Of a stretch of DNA of 64,000 nt, positions 21,201-30,398 are shown one piece after another; the stretch's first letter is position 1, and each line of letters starts with the position of its first letter. Origin of the DNA: Strigamia acuminata (lineage: Eukaryota; Arthropoda; Chilopoda; Geophilomorpha; Linotaeniidae); assembly GCA_949358305.1 (NCBI GenBank), contig OX442316.1, forward strand, positions 19,098,001 through 19,162,000, read 5' to 3'. Below the pieces are notes generated by a model that saw only the letters and a list, made by a program, of their open reading frames with translations, was not told where the DNA came from and ran no database searches. Position numbers and translations under genes: made by a program.

Positions 21201-21446
21201 ATGCGTCGGACACGGAAGAGTGTCTTGTTGACGGTCGTCATTTTGCTGTTGCACCTTCTGCACGGAGCGAGGTCGCGATCGATTAATCTGTGCATACAAA
21301 ACTGCGCCCAGTGCAAAAAGATGTTTGGACCTTACTTCGAAGGACAGTTGTGTGCCGAGACGTGCATCGAACTTCGCGGCAAGATGACGCCCGACTGTGC
21401 CGACGCCAATTCAATAAGTCCCTTTCTCAACAAGTTTGAGCGATAG
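21201..21446 (+). CDS. EH: Eclosion hormone 1
   Basis: A single coding exon of 81 aa. A basic start and hydrophobic stretch (VLLTVVILLLHLLHGARS) form a signal peptide. The mature part has the eclosion hormone pattern: LCIQNCAQCKKMFGPYF, QLCAETCIEL, PDC, SISPFLNKF, with the six cysteines that form three disulfides. Eclosion hormone is a secreted neuropeptide that triggers ecdysis behaviour through a guanylyl-cyclase receptor. The ATG at 21201 follows a splice-acceptor-like TTGCAG, so a non-coding first exon is likely. The second family member is inverted 157 bp downstream. Unlike it, this copy has no intron in the coding region. Confidence 0.95.
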   Translation: MRRTRKSVLLTVVILLLHLLHGARSRSINLCIQNCAQCKKMFGPYFEGQLCAETCIELRGKMTPDCADANSISPFLNKFER

Positions 21447-21603
21447 ATAACCGTTTAATTTAATTTTTTAATTTTTTGTACATTTTTTATTTTTTATATT
21501 TTATTTTTTTTACTTTGGATTAAATATTATTATTATTATTATTATTATTATTTTATTAGAATTAATTACTACTATGGGCAAGTTAGAGTTACAGTGGTTA
21601 TGT

Positions 21604-21924
21604 TTATGTTTTGCCGAGAAATCGGTAGAGAGACTTTGGGTTATTGCAGTCCGGCAGATCGCCCCGTCCTTCGGTTTGCAAGCATTCTTCGGCGCAGTGT
21701 TGGCCTAAGAAAAAGTCGCCGTACATTCGCTTACACTGCCCACAGTTTCTGCGATGACGCGACGAAACCGATTCAAATTTGATTGACTCAAAGCAGGAAA
21801 ACTATATGATCTATAAGACTTACCTGATGCACACTCCCAGAGAACTCTCCTCCGCGATGCCGGTGACGGTCAACACGCACGCTGCGCCCAGCAAACATGT
21901 CATCAACAATTTTGCGCACGTCAT
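21604..21924 (-). CDS. EH: Eclosion hormone 2
   Basis: Two exons (21824-21924 and 21604-21748) joined across a 75-bp GT-AG intron give 81 aa, the same length as the neighbouring copy. A signal peptide (LLMTCLLGAACVLTVTGIA) is followed by VCIR|NCGQCKRMYGDFF, QHCAEECLQT, PDC and SLYRFLGK, with all six cysteines in register. The intron splits the Arg codon before the NC(A/G)QCK core. It differs from the first copy at many positions (for example GDFFLGQHC against GPYFEGQLC), so the duplication is not recent. A TATA box is present upstream on this strand. It probably encodes a second secreted moulting hormone. Confidence 0.93.
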
Positions 21925-21998
21925 TTTTTGCGTGAACGAAACTAAAAAGCAAAAGAATTACGCACTAAACTAAACTAAACTAACGGTTTGTGCTACCA

Positions 21999-22012
21999 CT
22001 AGGTATACCTAG
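21999..22012. repeat. 14-bp perfect palindrome upstream of eclosion hormone 2
   Basis: CTAGGTATACCTAG reads the same on both strands. It lies about 75 bp before the start codon of eclosion hormone 2, where CTAG|GTATAC could also act as a 5'UTR splice donor. Confidence 0.6.
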
Positions 22013-22102
22013 TTTTGAATGGTTATTTTGGCTTTTTTGGTCGATGGTCCGCGCGCAATCGTCCGTTTTGTTTTGTTTGGTCGCGAGCGTTGAATTGATG
22101 CG

Positions 22103-22110
22103 CTTTTATA
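22103..22110 (-). promoter_or_regulatory. TATA box of eclosion hormone gene 2
   Basis: On the minus strand the sequence reads TATAAAAG, about 180 bp before the start codon at 21924. The gap leaves room for a short 5'UTR and a small intron. Confidence 0.6.
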
Positions 22111-22842
22111 CTCGCGAGCTGCGGGGAGTGGGAGTTTGAGTTTACCATTACCACCCCTCGATTGGTTTCCTCGCCAACGCACGCGTGCGTTTGACATCTT
22201 GACCGTTTTATTTTATCTCATTTTCTTTAACTTTTTCTTTTCAATTTCGTTAAATGGTTTCGAAGATTGAAATGTTTAAATCGCGACTTTCGAGAGAGAC
22301 GAGACGACTCTGCTGGATATTTAAGTTTAATTAGACGAATCGAATTGACGTGTCAGTTGCAAGGCAGTGAAGTTTGGCTCGCTCGCTCAAAATAAATCGT
22401 TTTATTATTCAACGCATCAACAGGCAGTTCAGTTTTTGCGCCGACGGAAATGACAATCCTGATAGATTGCTTTCAACTTCTTTATTTACAGATCTCAAAT
22501 GAAGGAAAAAATGCAAACGGTATAATGGTAAATACGTAATAAATATTTGTTTACACGTGTCAAGTGAAATGCTAATTTTGAATACACCCTATAGTCGTAC
22601 GTACTGTCCGATTCCCATTTCCAATACAAAATTTATAATTATATATAAAAAAAATAATAATAAAAATAATATCATAACACGTTCCTTGCTGCGTTGTACA
22701 TTGTACATGTCACTTTCTTTTATTTATTTATTTATTTTATTTTTATTTATTTGCGTTAAATGAAAAACTAGAAATTGACTATACATTTTTTTTCCCTTTT
22801 TTAACTGTTGCGCTCTCCTTTATTTGCAAAAACAAAAATCAT
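22111..22842. other. Spacer between eclosion hormone 2 and Elongin B
   Basis: Upstream flank of eclosion hormone 2 (to about 22450), then AT-rich sequence with ATTT and AATAAT runs. GCAAATAAAGGAG on the minus strand (near 22815-22830) supplies the Elongin B poly(A) signal. No coding exon seen. Confidence 0.5.
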
Positions 22843-23410
22843 TTAAGACACAGTTTGTTCGTGGCCTTGTGCATCTTGCGGTTTCATCACGTCCGGTAAC
22901 TCGGGAGGATTCGAAAGCGGCGTCATTTCCAACGCTTCGAACGTGCCGTCTGACAAGTACGAAAACAATTAATTCATCACTAAGTGCCATCTCGCCGCTA
23001 ACTTCTAATCGGGTAATTTACCGGGTAATTTACAAACCAATCCGATCGTGGCCGGGGCTTGGGCCTTGGCCACGGCGCTCGTCAACCCGTAGTCTGCCAA
23101 CGACTTGGTGTCTTCCATCATCGACTCGTCGCGGTACAAGCGTTGTTCCGCGGGAGCCACTTTGGTGATTCCTGCACACGCGTGACAAATCAGACATTTT
23201 GAATTTCAAAAATTCTTTTTTTTTTCTCTTTTAAAACATTTCATTTTTTTATTTTCACCTTCGATAATTTTTTTCAATTCATAAACCATAGTGGTTTCTT
23301 TGGCATCGGTGAAAATGGTCATTTTCTTTCTTCGAATCATGAGGAAAACGTCCTGAAAGAATGGAATTTTTTAGTCGGTCAAGCCTGAAATACGCCTCGA
23401 TTCTTACCAT
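22843..23410 (-). CDS. ELOB: Elongin B (ubiquitin-like subunit of Elongin and VHL/SOCS-box ligases)
   Basis: Four coding exons (23408-23410, 23259-23352, 23022-23171, 22843-22949) give 117 aa; human Elongin B is 118. The first contributes only the ATG. The protein reads [20 protein letters not shown], then [39 protein letters not shown] and the conserved ending [12 protein letters not shown]. Elongin B pairs with Elongin C to adapt BC-box proteins to Cullin-2/5 ubiquitin ligases and to the Elongin A transcription elongation factor. PTRHD1 lies upstream on the same strand, about 390 bp away. Confidence 0.96.
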
Positions 23411-23801
23411 ATTCCTTTTTTTTAATTTTGCAACAAAATATTGTTTCTTTTCCTCACCACCTAATTTCGAAGAAACTAACGCTTTAATGTCAAAAGACTA
23501 GCTACCTAGAACGTGCGTCCACAAAGGAAACAACCGAATAGAAATTTTAATTTTACTGGAGCGGAGCCGGAAATGCTGCAGCCGAATGCGCAGAGCGACG
23601 CGGCATGCGCTACAGCGCGAACCAATCCCGACGAATTCGCTCCTTCAGCGCCATTATATTGGCGCGGTGACGGCCTTCTGAAACTTCCCATCAAAAAAAT
23701 TCAAAACGAGGCACCACGGAAGATTCGTATTTTTACGTTCTTTATTTTTATTTTAAATTCCTTCTTCACGATCACGGTACACGAATAAATTCTTTCCTCA
23801 A
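23411..23801. other. Elongin B 5' region and PTRHD1 3' region
   Basis: About 390 bp between the PTRHD1 stop and the Elongin B start codon on the minus strand. It includes a GC-richer part (about 23510-23680) likely to be the Elongin B promoter, and AATAAA-like sites near the PTRHD1 end. No exon seen. Confidence 0.45.
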
Positions 23802-24262
23802 TTATTTGAGTAGCTTTAATGTTTTGAAATAATGTTGAATGGCTTCTTTCGGATAGGGTTTGGTGGCAAGACAGGTTGCGATGTTTTCGGGTTGTTCTAT
23901 CCACAGCTTGAAATCGATGTTGTCGTGCGACAGCGACTGCGCCAAGATCTGAAGACTCAGTTCGTCGGGAATCTGCGAACAAATGCAAAAAAAAAACGTT
24001 CGTTTCACAAAAAAAAAAAAAAAAGAAAGAAAAAAAAAGAAAAAAAAAGAAAAAAAAGAAATAGCTTTACCTCTAGAATAACTTTGTGCATTTTATCCAA
24101 ATCCTTGGCATACTGCACGACGAGGGGGTCGTTGCGAAAAGTGTACATTGTTGCCGCGGTCGCGTGACACGCCTGGGCGACAACCGCGCCCAGCGACCAT
24201 TTCAATACCTTTTGCAAATCCCCGCGAATTATTACATATTGTACGAGCAGCGGCGAGCTCAT
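23802..24262 (-). CDS. PTRHD1: PTRHD1, peptidyl-tRNA hydrolase II-like protein
   Basis: Two exons (24071-24262, 23802-23972), phase 0, give 120 aa. The protein reads LVQYVIIRGDL, WSLGAVVAQACHATAA, LDKMHKVILEIPDELSLQIL, and ends with LWIEQPENIATCLATKPYPK, all matching human PTRHD1 and the Pth2 fold. The family may hydrolyse peptidyl-tRNA, but the role of PTRHD1 itself is not settled. The chosen ATG begins the conserved strand; the frame stays open upstream without another ATG. It is head-to-head with the KIAA0319-like gene, start codons 279 bp apart. Confidence 0.95.
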
Positions 24263-24541
24263 CGCGGCGGCAACGGAAAAAAAAAACCGACAAAAAAATG
24301 GCTCAAACTTCGGCACTCGCGAATTTTTTTCTTCTTGCGAGTTTTCCCGTTTGAGCGAGAGAGAGCGCCACGCGTCATTACTCGTCGTCGCGCATTTCGT
24401 TCTGTCTCTGGTCGTTGGGAGTTTAAAAAAGCAACATTTTTTATCAAGCGGAAATGTGATCGGTAAACAAGAAGGGGAGGTGAAGAATTCGGAATAAAAA
24501 TGCGGTAATATTTGGCCGCTAACGTCCGTTGTTCTTTTCAG

Positions 24542-27500
24542 ATGGTGCCAATTTGGTGGATCGCGTTATTATCGGTGGTGGCCGAATGCGTGAAAGGTAT
24601 TTATTTATTTAATATTTAGCTAGCTATTTATGAGTGCTGGTGTTGTCACGGGATTGAATTTTTGCTCACGTTCGCAGATGGTGGCAGTTTTTGTCCAGGC
24701 GCGAAAACGACGTTGGAAAACGCGAGCGTGTACCGTCAGGTCACGCCGCGCGGCAACACGTCGGCCGGTCGGTTCGTCAAAATAGCCGACGCCACACGGC
24801 TGGAAGAGTGCGCCCTCGAGTGTTGCGACAAGAGTTTTTGCCACATAGTTTTCATGTTCAAAACCACGTGTTTTCTAATCAATTGCGCGTCGGACGAATC
24901 GTGCGAACCCGTTCATCGTGACGGAAAGAAATTCACGAACGCTTACATGATACCGTTGCGATCCGTTTCTAAAAGGGCCGACGTCGGCTACGACGAAAAT
25001 GTTCTATCGGACATCGGCGACATCGACGTGAAATCCATGTTGAGAGGAGACGGTTTCGCCGAGGACGGCGACGGCGACGACGACTACGACAACGACGAGA
25101 TGCCGCCCGTGCGAAAATCGGCGGTTGTCCGCGGCGGCATCAAAGCGTGCGAGTACGGCATCGTGGAGGACTGCGCGAAATACGAGGAGTGCATTCCCAA
25201 AAACGAGAGATCTCGGCAAGGCTTGTGCGGCTGCATCGACAATTACGCCCGCGATCCGAACGGCGGAAGATGCAAACGTAGGAATTAGAAATTATTATTA
25301 TTTTGTACGCGAAAAGAAATTGATTTATTGCTGTTTGAATCGGTAGCGGTGAACGGAACCACGACGACGAGGAGCGGGAGCGGGACCAGGAGGAGCACAA
25401 CCACCACCGCCAGAGCGCTGGAAACCACGGCGACCGAACAGGTAAAACAAATAACGCATAACGGTACGAGGAAATGAAAAAAAAAAGAAGAAAAAAAACG
25501 TAAAAAAGCCAGCTGTTGTATTTGCATCGACTGGAAGCAGGTGTTCGCACAATGTATTTATTCAGTTATTTATTTATCTGATTAATGTATTTCATTATTT
25601 GTCACCAGACAACGTCGAAACCGATGGTGAAAAAACTGGTGGTTTCGGCCGGCGAGAACAAGACGATTCAGTTGCCGGAAAGCGAAGTGACGTTGTCGGC
25701 GTACGCCGTCGGCAGCAGCGAGCACCCGCCCGGTAGTCATAAGATGAGAATAAGAATTGGTGAAAACTCATTTTGAAAATTGTACGATTTTGTGTAGGTA
25801 GCTACCATTACGAATGGTCGCTGGTGTCGCACCCGGATGGCGACGATGCTGGTACCATGGGCGATAAGAATTCGGAGACTCTGAAATTAACATCGGCAAT
25901 AAAACGAATTACTGCTCGTTTCGTTTATCCTCGTTTCTATTATCCTTTTTTTCTATTTTAGTTGAAGGAAGGCGTCTACACGTTCAAAGTGTCGGTGTCG
26001 AGAGAGGACGAGTTCGGTGAAGCGACGGTCAACGTGACAGTTTTACCTCGTAATTTATTTTAATTTTAATTTTTTAATTTTAATTTTAATTTTAATTTTA
26101 TTTTCTGTCGCAGCTGAACGGATCAACAAACCTCCCGTGGCCGTCGTAAATCCTTCCAACCAGACTGTTAAATTACCAAACACCGACACTGTTCTCGACG
26201 GTTCTGGTCGGTAATTTGATTCGAATAATTGATTGATGATGATATACGGTTATGAATGTTTCAATAGCTAGCTCCGACGACGACAAGATCGTGGCCTACC
26301 ACTGGGAACAGGTGACGGCACCGATCAACTACCAGCCGGATCTGACCGACACCGCCACTCTTCAGTTGAAAAATTTAATTCCCGGTTTATATCGATTTAT
26401 GTAATGCGCGATTCATTAATTAATTATTAATCATTAATTAATTAATTAATTAATTTTGTGTTTTCGCAGGCTCACCGTGACGGATTCGAACGGAGTCACA
26501 AACAGCACTTTTGCCAACGTGACAGTAATTAAAGGTGCCATCCGAAACGAAACGAAACGAAACGAAACGATTTTTTTGCGAGCCATTTGTTTAATTGCAG
26601 AAATCGATTATCCGCCCGTGGCGAATGCCGGACACGACGTGATCATTTACTTACCCCGCAACGAGGTTGTTTTGAGCGGAAACCTGAGCACCGACGACAA
26701 AGGCATCAAGTCGTGGGAGTGGACCAAAGGACCCGACACCAATCAAGCGGTCGACATGCAAGTACGAAAAGTCGATTATAAATGTTTACTTTATAAGATT
26801 GTTTTGTTTTCTCTTCTCGCAGAACACGCACACGCCGTTCCTTCGCCTTTCGTCCCTGGAGGTGGGGATGTACACGCTGGTTCTGAAGGTCACCGACACC
26901 GCCGACCAAACTTCGGAAACAGTGGTGCGGGTGTTTGTCAAACCCGGTACGGGATCCAAAGGATTACCGCTAGTTTTGAATTTAGGTTTTGATTTCTGTT
27001 TTGTTTTTGGCAGAGAGCAACGAGACTCCGACGGCCGACGCCGGAGCGAACTTGGAAATTTCATTGCCGAACGACACTGTCGTTTTGGACGGCAGTAAAA
27101 GTCGCGACGACTTGGCGATTAAGGGCTGGCATTGGCAGCAGATGAGGTGCACTCTAACTCTCTCTCTCTCTCTCTTTCACAATTTCACATCATAATTGAT
27201 AAAATTGATAAAATTTTCAGCGGGCCCACCCTGGCCAAGTTGGATTCTCCCGATTCTCCGAAAACGAACGCTTCCGGTTTGACCAAAGGAACTTACGTTT
27301 TCCAATTGACCGTCGTCGACGAGAAAAAAGCCAAAGATTCAAAAACTGTCTCGGTTACTGTGAAGCAAAGTAAGCAATCAAACATATAAACAAACAAAGA
27401 CTCGAAAAAGAAATGGAAAAAGAATGGAATAATTTCTTCAGCCGAAAATCAGCCACCGAAGGCGAATGCGGGCGGTGACAGGATCGTGCAACTGCCCGTC

Positions 27501-28825
27501 AGCGTGGTGACGCTGAACGGATCGGCGTCGACGGACGATTTAAAAATAACGAGCTACGAGTGGACGCGCGATCCGTCGAGTTTGGCCGCGGGCGTAAGTA
27601 TTTTTCTCGTATTTTTCTTGAGTATTTCAAGAGTATTTCTGAAATTGATGTGAATTTTAGTTGATACTCGAGAATTCGGACAAACGGGCGTTGCTGAAAC
27701 TGACCGATTTAATTCCCGGACGCTACATTTTTCAACTAAAAGTAATGGACGATCGAGGAGCCGCGGACACGGACACGGCGTGGCTCATAGTTAAACAAGA
27801 TCCGCGCGAGAAAGAAGACGTGGAAATGCAGATTAATGCCGACATATTTTGGTTCAGCGAACTGCAGAAGGTGACGTTGGCGCGCAAACTGGCGCTCCTC
27901 TTACACGACGAAGGCGAAATCGTGGTTCGCATCAAGAGCGTCTCGGCCGCGCGCCATTCGGGCAGGTAAATAAATAAATAAATAATTTAATTTAATTTAA
28001 TTTAATTTACCGATGCACGTTTTTCTAGGGTCATTCTCGTTTTTTATGCGGAAAAACTGCTGGAAAACGATTCGTCGGCTTTGCTGCACGGTCCCGATCT
28101 GGTGCGCACTTTGAAAAGAAAACTGCAGAACGATAACATGTTGTTGGATTTCGACATCCTCACGTTGGATACGGTCAGTAAGTATCGCCGGTATCGTCGG
28201 TATTGCTGGTATCGACCATCTGTTTTTCTAGTTTGTCAGAATAATTGTTCGGGTCACGGTTCGTGCGACCAGGCGACGAAGCGATGTCTGTGCGAGGCAT
28301 TCTGGATGGAGAACTTTTTCCGATATCGTTTTTACGAGAAAGAAAGCAACTGCGGTGAATCGAACGCACATTTCTTTGTTTGTTTATATGATTTCATTTT
28401 TTTACAAAAATGTATTTGTTTCGCAGATTGGAGCGTTCTTTACGTGATCATCGTTCTTTTTGCGCTGCTCATATCAATTTTTACTCTAATCTGGTCATTG
28501 ATTTGTTTGTGCCGGAGGATGCGGTTTCGCCGGCCTCGCAAACGCCACCGATACACGTTGTTGGAAGACGAGAACGAAAAGGAACGCTTTCCGCTAGAAA
28601 CCAAAAGTAACTTACTTATTTACTATTTTGACGCTTTTTTTTTATTATTTCTTTTAATATTTCTTACTTTACTTGTTAGGCAAAAACCAAAGCAGTAGTT
28701 TAATGATGTCGGACTCGGAGCAGGAGTACGACACGGTGTACGAGCCCACGTTTTTGAACGGCAAGGCGAACGGACATTTGGGCCAGAACGGATTAGTGCG
28801 GCCGCCTAAAAGAGTGAAAACTTGA
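24542..28825 (+). CDS. KIAA0319L: KIAA0319-like PKD-repeat transmembrane protein
   Basis: Nineteen exons (24542-24596, 24678-25277, 25347-25441, 25609-25732, 25798-25895, 25962-26049, 26114-26210, 26272-26400, 26470-26534, 26601-26761, 26823-26946, 27014-27146, 27221-27369, 27442-27593, 27661-27965, 28029-28177, 28232-28354, 28427-28606, 28680-28825) give 990 aa. In order: signal peptide, Cys-rich MANSC domain (LEECALECCDKSFC), Thr-rich linker, five PKD repeats (PPVA...DGS...YHWEQ...GLYRFMLTVTD pattern), a membrane-proximal region, the Cys-rich CSGHGSCDQATKRCLC, one transmembrane helix (VLYVIIVLFALLISIFTLIW) and a basic tail. Vertebrate relatives act in neuronal migration and endocytic trafficking. 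Intron 5 appears to use a GC donor. Orthology to KIAA0319 versus KIAA0319L is not resolved. Confidence 0.95.
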
Positions 28826-29287
28826 GCAGATAATAAACTACTTTATAGTAATATGCGATAATAATTTAATGAAAGTTGAATCGTCCTGAAACGCAACACG
28901 TGCCTTGCTGTTGCCACGCACTATTCATTTCTATTTCTATACAGTATTTGTTACATTTTAATTTCTTTCGAATTTCTTTTATTCTTTTACTTTTTTTAAT
29001 TTTTTTTTAAATTATTGTCAATACCGGAATAAATGTTGTTAAAAAAAAGTTTCGACGGATGCAGGAATTTTGAATTTTTTTTAAATTTATAAAATGTATT
29101 TAATAAATAGTTTCTTGCGTTGATATGATAAACATCGTATATATTTTTAATTTCGCTTTATGTAACATGTGCGAAAATGTTGCCGAGTCACTCGCGTTTG
29201 TTTATTTGTGTTTGACCTTGATCCAGACCCTATCAGGAAGCGGTATCGTTTGTGTCGTCATGGTAACCTAGAAGCGGATTCAACATT
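28826..29287. other. KIAA0319-like 3' region and reductase promoter side
   Basis: AATAAA-type signals occur shortly after the stop (AATAAACTAC near 28832; AATAAATG near 29028). AT-rich sequence follows, then a GC-richer 100 bp before the next gene. No coding exon. Confidence 0.5.
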
Positions 29288-29294
29288 TATATAA
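29288..29294 (+). promoter_or_regulatory. Possible TATA box of the FMN reductase gene
   Basis: TATATAA lies 63 bp before the ATG at 29357, a spacing that allows a start site about 30 bp downstream and a short 5'UTR. Confidence 0.35.
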
Positions 29295-29356
29295 TGAGCG
29301 ATACACCAAGGTTCACTTTTGGCGAGAAAGCGACGGACGAACATCGTTAGTTTTCA

Positions 29357-30065
29357 ATGGCGCTTAAAGTGACCATCTTTTTTGGCTCTGTGCGAGAAGG
29401 ACGCTTGGGTTTGCGAGCAGCTAAATACATCGCTCAGCAACTGAAAAAAAAGCAGTTTAATGTTTTTCTTTTAGGTAAACATTTTGCACATACGGTGGTT
29501 GAATTGAATTGAATTGAATTGAATTTTTCTAGACCCGGAAGACAATCCTTTTCCGCTGTTGCGGAAACCGTTTCACCACTACGCGAATCCAGACGACGCC
29601 CCGCAGTACGTGAAAGATGTTCGCAGGGAAATAATTTCTTCGGACGCATTCATCGTGGTTGCGGCCGAGTACAACCACAGCATGCCGCCTGCACTCGTCA
29701 ACGCGATGGATCACTTTCCGCCGGACGATTACAAGCACAAACCGTGCGGCATCGTCACATACTCACTCGGTAATTTCATTATTTTGTTAAATTGATCGTT
29801 TCATTTTTAAACTCTTTTTATTCCTTTTTTTGCAGGGGGTTTTGGTGGAGTTCGAGCCGGGGTGCAGTTGAGAAGTTTCCTCGGAGAATTGGGAATGATA
29901 ACGCCCGCGTTTATGTTTCCCATTCCGAAAATACACGAAGCGTTCACCGAGGATGGACAACCGCAAAACGAGCACATGATCAAAAATACGGAGAAAATGA
30001 TAAACGAAGTGGCGTGGTACGCAAATGCCATGAAGAATCATCGCGAGCTCACGCCACCTCCTTAA
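29357..30065 (+). CDS. NAD(P)H-dependent FMN reductase family flavoprotein
   Basis: Three exons (29357-29474, 29533-29769, 29836-30065) give 194 aa. The N-terminal strand and phosphate loop (VTIFFGSVREGRLG) bind FMN. The family motif EYNHSMPPALVNAMDHF follows, then a glycine-rich turn (SLGGFGGVRAG). These are hallmarks of the flavodoxin-like NADPH-dependent FMN reductase/azoreductase family, which reduces quinones, azo compounds or flavin using NAD(P)H in the cytosol. No targeting signal is seen. Substrate cannot be deduced. The ATG chosen is the first in frame and starts directly at the beta strand. Confidence 0.9.
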
Positions 30066-30398
30066 ATGCCAAAGTTCGCCAATCCGATTTTGTCGTTTCA
30101 GCCTCACTATCACTAAATAAACCGAAAAATCAAATTTCTTCTATTAATGTTGCAAACAATTTCTTTTCACGTTATAATAGCGTAATTATAAATAAATAAA
30201 TAAATAAATATAAATATAAATGCAATTTTGAATTTTCGCGTCAAGGTCGTCTGTTATGTTTCGGCCTTGTCACTAGTGACATCTGTCGGCCGAAGCATCA
30301 AACAAGCGCGCAACAGTTCCTTGAGCACACGTTACCTTGGCGACCAATCACAAACACCGGCTTAGCCATTATTATACAACTTGTTATTAGTTTCAACG
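30066..30398. other. Reductase 3' region and WDR35 promoter
   Basis: Contains a possible poly(A) signal (AAATAAACCG near 30113) and an (AAAT)n microsatellite near 30190-30222, then about 170 bp of mixed sequence before the WDR35 ATG. No coding exon. Confidence 0.45.

Noticed and set aside
26200-26272. Alternative junction for the KIAA0319-like exon 7/8 (donor GTCGGT)
   Set aside because: Gives equal length (DGSASSDD) but uses a poor donor; the GTAATT donor with the TAGCTAG acceptor gives DGSGRSDD and is preferred.
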